This document shows positions 10,905 to 16,122 of a stretch of 16,122 bases of DNA, piece after piece. Made by a program: the position numbers and the translations under genes. Under the pieces are notes generated by a model that saw only the letters and a list, made by a program, of their open reading frames with translations, was not told the origin of the DNA and did not search any database. Source of the stretch: an uncultured Clostridia bacterium (GTDB lineage: Bacteria > Bacillota > Clostridia > Christensenellales > Borkfalkiaceae); assembly GCA_947589335.1 (NCBI GenBank), contig CANPZH010000016.1, positions 1 to 16,122 on the forward strand, written 5' to 3'. How positions within the stretch are numbered: position 1 is the first letter of the stretch; each line of letters begins with the position of its first letter.

Positions 10905-12478
10905 AGAAATATCTCAAACTCATCTTCAGCCGCTTCTTTCTGATCGCGCTCACGATCATCTTGGTCTTTGCGTTCAACGTGCTGGTGGTCCTCGCCGGGC
11001 TCTATATCGCCGAGGAGGCGCTCGCCGCCTATTTTCCCGCGGGTTCGCCCTATATCCATCTGATCTTCGCCGCGGTGCAGTGGCTGGTCGTCATCGTGAC
11101 CGTCCTCCACATCGTCAACCGCGATATGATCCCCGAGACGAAGATCCCGTGGATCCTCTGCGTGGTCGTTCTGAACGTGTTCGGCGTCGCGGTCTATATC
11201 GTCTTTTCCTACAACCGTCCCTCCAAGCGCCAGCGCAGGATCTATTCCATGCTCAGCGAGCAGTCCCGCAAGTTCGCACGGTGCGCCCTCCCGCGGGAGA
11301 CGTTGTCCGGAGAACTCGGAAGATGGCTCCCCGCAAGCGACGCTCTCTGCAAGGGGGATCCCAACGCCGTCGTCCATATGGGCACGAAGACGGAATATTT
11401 CCCCTCGGGCGAGGCGTTCCTCGAACGGCTGCTCGAAGACCTCCGCGGCGCGAAGGAATATATCTTTCTCGAATACTTCATCATCGCGCGCGGGAAGATG
11501 TGGGACAGCATCCTCGGGATCCTCAAACAGAAGGTGAAGGAGGGGGTCGAAGTGCGGATCATCTACGACGACATCGGCTGCATGGGCAAGATCCGCGCGG
11601 GCTACTATAAGATGCTCCGAAAAGAGGGGATCCTCTGCCGCAAGTTCAACCACTTCGTCCCTATCATCGCCAACATCCACAACAACCGCGATCACCGCAA
11701 GATCGCCGTGGTCGACGGCAAGATCGGCTACACGGGCGGGATCAACCTCGCGGACGAATATATCAACGAGATCCATCCCTTCGGCGTCTGGAAGGACGCT
11801 GCGGTGCGGCTCGAGGGCGAGGGGGTCAAGAATTTCGTGCTCATGTTCCTGCGCCTTTATAACCTCGGCACGAAGGATTCGGAGGACTTCGCGCCCTATC
11901 TTCCCGAGACGTATGAATTCTTCGAAGGGGAGGGCAGCGTCCAGCCCTACGGAGACGGACCGAGGCCGCTCTACGGACAGGTCGGCGAGGAAGTGTATAT
12001 CAACATTCTGAACGGGGCGACGAAGTACGTCTGGATCATGACGCCCTATCTGATCATCGACTATCACATGCGCGCGGCGATGCTCTCCGCGGCGGCGAGG
12101 GGGGTGGACGTGCGCATCATCACGCCGCACATTCCCGATAAGAAGATCCCCTTCGCGCTCACCCGCTCCAATTACATGGCGCTCATCCGGGGAGGGGTGA
12201 AGATCTACGAGTTTACGCCCGGGTTCGTGCATGCCAAAAACGTTCTTGCGGACGACGAGATCGGCGTCGTCGGGACGATCAATTTCGACTATCGTTCGCT
12301 CATGCACCACTTTGAAAACGCCGTACTGATGCACGGCACACAGGCGAATCTGCAGCTTAAAAGGGACTTTGAGGAGACGTTTGAGATCTCCGCGCTGCAG
12401 ACGGAGGAAGACGCGCGCAAGAGCGTCGTCTGGCGGGGGATCTGCGAGGTCGCGAAGGTCTTCGCCCCCATGTTCTGA
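10901..12478 (+). CDS. cls: Cardiolipin synthase, phospholipase D family
   Basis: This 525-residue membrane enzyme joins phosphatidylglycerol molecules to make cardiolipin. Three hydrophobic stretches (about 8-35, 52-72 and 83-103) form the membrane region, the last two being the usual paired N-terminal helices. Both HKD catalytic motifs are intact: H265-x-K267-x4-D272 with G279-G280, and H444-x-K446-x4-D451 followed by G-T-I-N-F-D. Length and order fit ClsA-type synthases. The start overlaps the preceding stop (ATGA), so translation is probably coupled; no strong ribosome binding site precedes it. The small gene that follows begins 20 bases after the stop and has a strong site. PLD-family relatives exist, but membrane helices plus two spaced HKD motifs make cardiolipin synthase the best call. 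Confidence 0.92.
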   Translation: MKKYLKLIFSRFFLIALTIILVFAFNVLVVLAGLYIAEEALAAYFPAGSPYIHLIFAAVQWLVVIVTVLHIVNRDMIPETKIPWILCVVVLNVFGVAVYIVFSYNRPSKRQRRIYSMLSEQSRKFARCALPRETLSGELGRWLPASDALCKGDPNAVVHMGTKTEYFPSGEAFLERLLEDLRGAKEYIFLEYFIIARGKMWDSILGILKQKVKEGVEVRIIYDDIGCMGKIRAGYYKMLRKEGILCRKFNHFVPIIANIHNNRDHRKIAVVDGKIGYTGGINLADEYINEIHPFGVWKDAAVRLEGEGVKNFVLMFLRLYNLGTKDSEDFAPYLPETYEFFEGEGSVQPYGDGPRPLYGQVGEEVYINILNGATKYVWIMTPYLIIDYHMRAAMLSAAARGVDVRIITPHIPDKKIPFALTRSNYMALIRGGVKIYEFTPGFVHAKNVLADDEIGVVGTINFDYRSLMHHFENAVLMHGTQANLQLKRDFEETFEISALQTEEDARKSVVWRGICEVAKVFAPMF

Positions 12479-12498
12479 TCAAGGATAAGGAGCCGATC

Positions 12499-12753
12499 AT
12501 GATCCATTCACTCAGCGGAGGCGTCATCAACGAGCATGGCAAGCACACCTTTGTCAAGGTGGAGCTCGAAGGGAAGCCCTATTGGTATCTGTCCCTGTTT
12601 TCGACGGTCAAGGAGGGGGACAGGGTCAGCGTTCCCTACGGGAGGGCAGACCTTCCCACGGAGGCGGTCGTGCTGAAAGTGGAGGAGGCGGACGAGCAGT
12701 GCGCGCCCTATCCGATGAACCGAATCAAAGAGATCTACGAGATTCTCGAATAG
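12499..12753 (+). CDS. Small 84-residue protein with a PriA-N-terminus-like barrel pattern
   Basis: AAGGAG (12487-12492) sits 6 bases before ATG 12499, a convincing start. The protein is soluble, with alternating strands: H-T-F-V-K-V-E-L-E-G-K-P-Y-W-Y (16-30), then E-G-D-R-V-S-V-P-Y-G-R (39-49), and a C-terminal helix (M-N-R-I-K-E-I-Y-E-I-L). The G-D-R-V-x-V-P-Y-G-R motif resembles the 3'-DNA-binding domain at the N-terminus of primosomal helicase PriA, here as a free-standing domain without the helicase. That likeness is by eye and may reflect only a small beta-barrel fold. It is the last gene of the trmL–cls operon. The function is unknown. Confidence 0.8.
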   Translation: MIHSLSGGVINEHGKHTFVKVELEGKPYWYLSLFSTVKEGDRVSVPYGRADLPTEAVVLKVEEADEQCAPYPMNRIKEIYEILE

Positions 12754-12775
12754 CCCCCTTTTCCTCTTTGGGGGC
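12753..12775 (+). terminator. Weak hairpin after the trmL–cls operon
   Basis: GCCCCC (12753-12758) pairs with GGGGGC (12770-12775) around an 11-base T/C-rich loop. There is no T-run after the stem. It may slow or end transcription, but the better terminator is about 660 bases further on (13438). Confidence 0.3.
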
Positions 12776-12840
12776 ATTCCAAATACGTCATTCCGCTCCT
12801 TGCTCTTCTTTAACACGTCATTCTGCCCCGCGTTTCTTTT

Positions 12841-12938
12841 TACGTCATTCCGAACGAATGTGAGGAATCTCGTCCTTAGATTCCTCCTCGTTTCACTCGT
12901 CGGAATGACGTGGGTGGGGCGCTCGTCGGAATGACGTA
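12841..12938. repeat. Complete nested palindromic element, copy B, plus an extra right end
   Basis: Outer arms ACGTCATTCCGA (12842-12853) and TCGGAATGACGT (12900-12911) enclose GAGGAATCT (12862-12870) and AGATTCCTC (12878-12886) around a 7-base loop, the same plan as 8864-8945. A second right end, TCGGAATGACGTA, follows at 12926-12938. Compare region A, where the left end is doubled. Confidence 0.8.
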
Positions 12939-13029
12939 AGGAGGAACTGCGTTGGAAGGGCAACACCCCTTTTGCTTTCGCTACGCTCAAGCACTTTCCC
13001 CTCAAGGGGACAGCAAGAATAACCCTCTT

Positions 13030-13080
13030 GGCGCCCCTTGGGGAGCTGTCACGAACGAAGTGAGTGACTGAGGGGGTGTC
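13030..13080 (-). repeat. CTCAGTCAC...GTGACAGCTCCCC-type intergenic repeat
   Basis: On the + strand GGGGAGCTGTCACGAACG is followed by AAGTGAGTGACTGAGGGGG. GTCAC (13048-13052) and GTGAC (13064-13068) form a dyad, next to the C-run/G-run GCGCCCCTTGGGG. From memory, this kind of sequence is a widespread non-coding repeat in gut Clostridia. It is distinct from the TACGTCA elements beside it. Confidence 0.6.
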
Positions 13081-13089
13081 ATTCCCCAA

Positions 13090-13120
13090 TACGTCATTCC
13101 GAGGCATAGCCGAGGAATCT
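13090..13120 (+). repeat. Short TACGTCATTCCGA...GAGGAATCT element
   Basis: TACGTCATTCCGAGG (13090-13104) runs after only a few bases into CGAGGAATCT (13111-13120). It is a compact left-hand element lacking the right arms of the complete copies. Confidence 0.65.
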
Positions 13121-13124
13121 CAAT

Positions 13125-13315
13125 CACGTCATGTTGCCCCGCCCGCAGTTCTGATTCTCTAAGGGCGGCACGAGCGCCGACGGCGCGAAGTAGCGTAGTC
13201 GAAACATGGACCTTATTACAATGAGGTCCACACTTCGACTATGCTACTTCGTCGCATGCGCTCCTCGTGCCGCCCAAGGAACCATGACAGTAGGAAGGCG
13301 GGACAGTGTGACGTA
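13125..13315 (-). repeat. Composite repeat cassette, copy B, with a 113-bp imperfect palindrome
   Basis: The cassette runs from CACGTCATGTTGCCCC (13125) to TGACGTA (13315). GGGCGGCACGAG (13163-13174) and CTCGTGCCGCCC (13264-13275) are the outer arms of a long imperfect palindrome centred near 13219. Inner arms GCGTAGTCGAAACATGGACC and GGTCCACACTTCGACTATGC continue it. Bases 13245-13285 are the exact reverse complement of 9070-9110 in region A. No transposase is present, so if mobile it would move by another element's enzyme. Confidence 0.75.
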
Positions 13316-13370
13316 AAAGGAAGCGGGACAGGGTGACGTATTAAGAACGTCAGTCCGCCCCATTCCCCAA

Positions 13371-13430
13371 TACGTCATTCCGAGCCGAAACGGCACATAC
13401 GGAGTGCGCATGATTGTCCGCGAGGAATCT
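13371..13430 (+). repeat. TACGTCATTCCGA...GAGGAATCT element with a longer middle
   Basis: TACGTCATTCCGAGCCG starts at 13371 and GCGAGGAATCT ends at 13430. The middle contains CCGAAACGG (13383-13391), a small dyad, and a 30-base segment not seen in the other copies. No right outer arm is present. Confidence 0.6.
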
Positions 13431-13437
13431 CCGCCTT

Positions 13438-13461
13438 AGCCACCCCAAGGGGGCTTTTTTT
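13438..13461 (+). terminator. Intrinsic terminator just upstream of sleB
   Basis: AGCC (13438-13441) pairs with GGCT (13452-13455) and CCC (13443-13445) with GGG (13449-13451), with one bulged A and a 3-base loop. TTTTTTT and then TCTTTTT follow directly. It ends 54 bases before the sleB start and would insulate sleB from upstream transcription, probably read-through from the trmL–cls operon. Confidence 0.75.
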
Positions 13462-13469
13462 CTTTTTCC

Positions 13470-13500
13470 GCATATTTTTTTCGGCCGATGCGCACATTGT
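13470..13500 (+). promoter_or_regulatory. Possible sporulation-sigma promoter for sleB
   Basis: GCATATT (13470-13476) resembles the -35 of forespore or mother-cell sigma factors (SigG/SigE), and CACATTGT (13493-13500) is a poor -10 about 16 bases later. No sigma-A promoter fits between the terminator and the gene. In known spore formers sleB–ypeB is transcribed in the forespore under SigG; the match here is weak. Confidence 0.3.
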
Positions 13501-13515
13501 CCATAGGAGGAAATT

Positions 13516-14262
13516 ATGAAGAAGATTTTGGCAATCGGCGCGTTGACGTTTGCGCTTGCCGCTTCCGCCGCGGTCCCGGCTACGGCGTATGCGGTCACCC
13601 GCGCGCAAAGCGCAGCCGATACGGCGCAGACTGCCGTGATGACCGCCGCCGTGCTCCGTCAGGGAAGCCGCGGCAACGAGGTCAAGGAAGTCCAGCGCAG
13701 GTTGAAACAATGGGGCTACTATTCGGGCAGCGTCGACGGCGTATTCGGTTCGGCGACGAAGAAGGCGGTCATCTCCTTCCAGAAGAAGAACGGGCTCACC
13801 GCGGACGGGGTCGTCGGGAAGGCGACGTACGCCGCACTCGGCATGAATGCTTCCTACAATGTCCTCAACGGGCAGCGTCCGTCAAGCAGCTCGGGGAACT
13901 CGGGCTACACTTCATCCGATCTCTATCTGCTTGCGAAGTGCATCTACGCCGAGGGCAGAGGGGAGAGCTACACAGGACAGGTCGCGATCGGTGCGGTCAT
14001 CATGAATCGCGTCAAGAGCCCGTCCTTTCCCAATACGATCTCGGGCGTGATCTACCAGTCGGGCGCGTTCACCGCGGTGACCGACGGACAGATCAACCTC
14101 GAACCCGACCAGACCGCCTACAATGCGGCAAAGGACGCCATCAACGGCTGGGATCCGACGTACGGGTGCCTGTACTACTACAATCCCGCCGTCGCGACCA
14201 GCGCATGGATCTTCAACCGCAAGACGGTAACGGTCATCGGCAAGCACGTGTTTGCCATTTAA
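13516..14262 (+). CDS. sleB: Spore cortex-lytic enzyme SleB
   Basis: This 248-residue exported enzyme is a lytic transglycosylase that degrades muramic-delta-lactam-containing spore cortex during germination. A signal peptide spans about 1-26 (K-K, hydrophobic core, A-T-A-Y-A). A PG_binding_1 domain follows at about 46-108 (L-R-Q-G-S-R-G-N-E-V ... F-G-S-A-T-K-K-A-V ... L-T-A-D-G-V-V-G-K-A-T), then a serine-rich linker (123-134) and the catalytic hydrolase_2 domain (135-248). That domain carries the Y-A-E-G-R-G-E motif (144-150); E146 is the predicted catalytic glutamate. Order and length match SleB of other spore formers. AGGAGG (13505-13510) sets the start. The ypeB ribosome binding site overlaps the sleB stop codon, so the two are co-expressed, as their known mutual dependence requires. 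Confidence 0.95.
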   Translation: MKKILAIGALTFALAASAAVPATAYAVTRAQSAADTAQTAVMTAAVLRQGSRGNEVKEVQRRLKQWGYYSGSVDGVFGSATKKAVISFQKKNGLTADGVVGKATYAALGMNASYNVLNGQRPSSSSGNSGYTSSDLYLLAKCIYAEGRGESYTGQVAIGAVIMNRVKSPSFPNTISGVIYQSGAFTAVTDGQINLEPDQTAYNAAKDAINGWDPTYGCLYYYNPAVATSAWIFNRKTVTVIGKHVFAI

Positions 14263-14271
14263 GGAGGAGAT

Positions 14272-16122
14272 ATGGAAGAGAATCAAACGGGTAAAAATGT
14301 ATCCAGCGGCGCAAAGAAGGTAGAGACGATCGAAAAGGACAAGGCGTCCGCGGCGGCGGCAGCGGGCGGAAGAGCTCCCAAGAAGACGCAGACCAGGTCC
14401 GCGGCGAAGCGCACGCCCTCCAAGGCGGAGAAGGCGGAAAAAGCCGCCGCGGGGAAACGGCTGAACGCGGCAAAGGCAAAGTCGGAGAAGAAGGAGAAGA
14501 AGCTCCTCCGCAGGGCGGAACTCAAGGAAAAGAAGCTCGAGAAGAAGGCCGCGCTCAAGGAGAAGAAACTCGCCAAGCGGGCGGCGATCGCCGAAAAGAA
14601 GGCGGAGCGCAAGCAAAAGCGCCTCGAGAGCAAGGCGGCGCTCAAGGCGCGGAAACTCGAGAGCAAGGCGGAGAAGACCGCCCGCCGTGAGATGCTCAGG
14701 AACGAGAGCAAGGCGGAAAAGCAAAAGCGGCTCGAGCGGGAGAAGAGGGAGCGCATCGCCCTGAAGGCACAGCGCAGAGAGATGCTCGAGAAGGCGCGCG
14801 AGCAGAAGCTCAAGGCGCGCGAGGCGGCGCATGCCCGCAAGGCGGAGGACCGCCGTCACAAGCGGGAACAGAAGACGGAGCACAGACGCCACGCCCCCGG
14901 GTTCGGCGGCTGGCTCGCTGCGGTCATCTCCCTCGGCGTCGCATGCCTCGTCCTCGGGACGATCGTGACGGCGGGCGCATTCCGCATGAACGACATGACC
15001 CTCGACACGGCGAACGCCTACCGCTCCACCCTCTATGAACTCGTCTCCGTCTCGGAGGACATGGAGGACAACCTCTCCAAGCTCCGCGTGTCCTCGGGCG
15101 CGAACGAGCAGAGAACGCTCGTCACCGATCTGCTCGTAGACAGCGAGCTCATGGAGAGCGCCATCGAGCGCATGCCCATCGACGCCGTGACGAGCACCGA
15201 CATCTCCGCCTTCGTCAACAAGACGGGAACGTACTGCCGCAGCCTGCTCTCCAAGCTGTCGGAGGGGACTCCCCTCACCGAGCGCGAAAAGGGCACGGTG
15301 GAGTACCTCTACGGCGTGAATACGGGGCTCTACGACGAACTCAACGAGATGACCACGCACATGGCGGAGAAGGACTTCATGGCATTCATCGGCGGGAAGG
15401 AGGGGACGGTCTCAAAGAAATTCGGACAGATCGGACAGAGCGCCTCCAAGGAGCCGCAGGAGACCGTAGACGCGCCCTTCTCGGGCGAAGGCAACGTTGG
15501 CGAGAATCAGCTCGAGAAGCAGGAAGAAGTGTCTCAGAGCCGCGCTGAGGAGCTTGTACGGGAATATTTGGGGGATTATCACATCGCCGCGGTACAATAT
15601 ACGGGCGAGACGGCAGCCCAAGGCGCGTCGTGCTACAACTTCGCCCTGACGGACGAGAACGGCGGAGAGATCTTTGCGCAGATCACAAAGCAGGGAGGGA
15701 AGCTCGCGTTTTTCGATCTGTATGAGGACTGCGCGGAGAAGAACTTCGACCTCGACACCTGCGATACCCTCGCCCGCGAATTTTTGGATTCGATCGGGAT
15801 CGGGGACGTGGAGGCGGTCTGGCTCTCCGACGGCGGCATGGTCGCGGACATCACCTATGTCGGCGTGCAGGACGGCGTGAGGATCTATCCCGACCTCGTC
15901 CGTGTGCGCGTCTGCGAGTCGAAGGGACGGGTGATCGGGATCGACGCAATGGGCTATCTGCAGAACCATGAAGCGCGTTCGCTCGGGAGCGGGCTCTCCC
16001 GCGAAGAGGCGCAGGAGAAGCTGTCGGAAGGGCTCATTCCGTACGCGGCACACCTTGCGGTCATTCCCGTCGGCGGAGAGGAAGTCCTTGTGCACGAATT
16101 TGCCTGCACCTACGGCGAGGAA
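14272..16122 (+). CDS. ypeB: Germination protein YpeB with a long basic N-terminal extension (3' end outside window)
   Basis: The frame runs open for 617 residues to the window edge. ATG 14272 follows AAGGAGG (14261-14267). Residues 1-207 are a low-complexity Lys/Arg/Ala/Glu-rich region (about 60 Lys or Arg among residues 61-207), helix-prone, with leucines spaced 5 and 6 apart near 84-129. One membrane helix follows (about 214-235), then a helical extracytoplasmic part (about 236-390) and PepSY-like repeats from about 422. YpeB is the membrane partner that stabilises SleB and holds it inactive in the spore. Usual YpeB proteins are about 450 residues, with the membrane helix close to the N-terminus, so the extension is the odd feature. 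By topology it should face the spore core. The placement directly after sleB and the PepSY-like pattern support the name; the C-terminus is not visible. Confidence 0.88.
   Translation, partial: MEENQTGKNVSSGAKKVETIEKDKASAAAAAGGRAPKKTQTRSAAKRTPSKAEKAEKAAAGKRLNAAKAKSEKKEKKLLRRAELKEKKLEKKAALKEKKLAKRAAIAEKKAERKQKRLESKAALKARKLESKAEKTARREMLRNESKAEKQKRLEREKRERIALKAQRREMLEKAREQKLKAREAAHARKAEDRRHKREQKTEHRRHAPGFGGWLAAVISLGVACLVLGTIVTAGAFRMNDMTLDTANAYRSTLYELVSVSEDMEDNLSKLRVSSGANEQRTLVTDLLVDSELMESAIERMPIDAVTSTDISAFVNKTGTYCRSLLSKLSEGTPLTEREKGTVEYLYGVNTGLYDELNEMTTHMAEKDFMAFIGGKEGTVSKKFGQIGQSASKEPQETVDAPFSGEGNVGENQLEKQEEVSQSRAEELVREYLGDYHIAAVQYTGETAAQGASCYNFALTDENGGEIFAQITKQGGKLAFFDLYEDCAEKNFDLDTCDTLAREFLDSIGIGDVEAVWLSDGGMVADITYVGVQDGVRIYPDLVRVRVCESKGRVIGIDAMGYLQNHEARSLGSGLSREEAQEKLSEGLIPYAAHLAVIPVGGEEVLVHEFACTYGEE

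Larger units (their letters stand above)
12754..13437. repeat. Repeat-packed intergenic region B
   Basis: No credible gene is seen. Like region A, it is a mosaic of palindromic pieces joined at TACGTCA (12784, 12841, 13090, 13371), CACGTCA (12814, 13125), TGACGTA (12932, 13309, 13334) and TGACGTG (12905). It separates the trmL–cls operon from sleB. Sub-elements are listed separately. Confidence 0.8.

Noticed and set aside
10808..12334. A 508-codon minus-strand frame opposite cls
   Set aside because: It is an in-register antisense shadow of cardiolipin synthase, with no ribosome binding site or recognisable domain.
12508..13107. A 199-codon minus-strand frame across region B and the small 84-residue gene
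   Set aside because: It is repeat-derived and in-register antisense to the small gene, whose + frame has a strong ribosome binding site.
13125..13315. Insertion sequence or complete transposon in region B
   Set aside because: There is no transposase frame and no clear target duplication; at most it is a non-autonomous palindromic element.
13912..15360. A 482-codon minus-strand frame opposite sleB and ypeB, with a Leu-rich stretch
   Set aside because: The Leu/Arg-rich part is the complement of the Lys/Glu/Ala-rich ypeB extension (AAG/GAG read as CTT/CTC). It mimics membrane segments but is an artefact.

Overview
The window reads as a chromosomal segment of a GC-rich, spore-forming Bacillota, most likely an uncultured gut-type Clostridia. 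Three things point there: a sleB–ypeB spore-germination pair, a group-B-type monomeric [FeFe] hydrogenase, and strong AGGAGG-type ribosome binding sites with consensus sigma-A promoters. Seven complete genes, one further complete but unnamed small gene, and two genes cut by the window ends are all on the + strand. Coding sequence strongly avoids TTA, CTA and TCA, so most genes carry a long in-register antisense reading frame that I treat as an artefact.

Layout. 1-327 is the tail of a surface or carbohydrate-active type protein. A perfect sigma-A promoter (388-416) then drives a two-gene unit: an APH-fold small-molecule kinase (437-1174) and, one base later, a ferredoxin-fused [FeFe] hydrogenase (1176-2615), closed by a terminator at 2633. 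Next is a 5.8-kb monocistronic gene (2859-8678) for a predicted lipoprotein of 1939 residues. It has three N-terminal InlB-B-like repeats, then about 17 copies of a roughly 92-residue unit that begins with a G-T-W motif, with a fourth InlB-like repeat in the middle. Its promoter is covered by dyads and followed by direct repeats, and it ends at a strong bidirectional terminator.

Two intergenic regions (8741-9576 and 12754-13515) are packed with small palindromic elements that begin or end in TACGTCA/TGACGTA. One cassette occurs in both regions in opposite orientation, so inverted repeats flank the block between them. That block holds a candidate orphan small RNA on the - strand (9362-9453, with a perfect TTGACA-17-TATAAT promoter and its own terminator) and, divergent from it, a tightly packed operon: trmL (tRNA wobble methyltransferase), a membrane-anchored protein of unknown function, a cardiolipin synthase and a small 84-residue protein.

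The right end holds sleB (13516-14262) and ypeB (14272 to the window edge), the cortex-lytic enzyme and its membrane partner. YpeB here has an unusual, highly basic, Lys/Arg/Ala/Glu-rich extension of about 205 residues in front of its transmembrane helix.

The items most worth a second look are the G-T-W repeat lipoprotein, the YpeB extension, the orphan small RNA, and the TACGTCA-bounded modular repeats with the inverted copy flanking the trmL operon.
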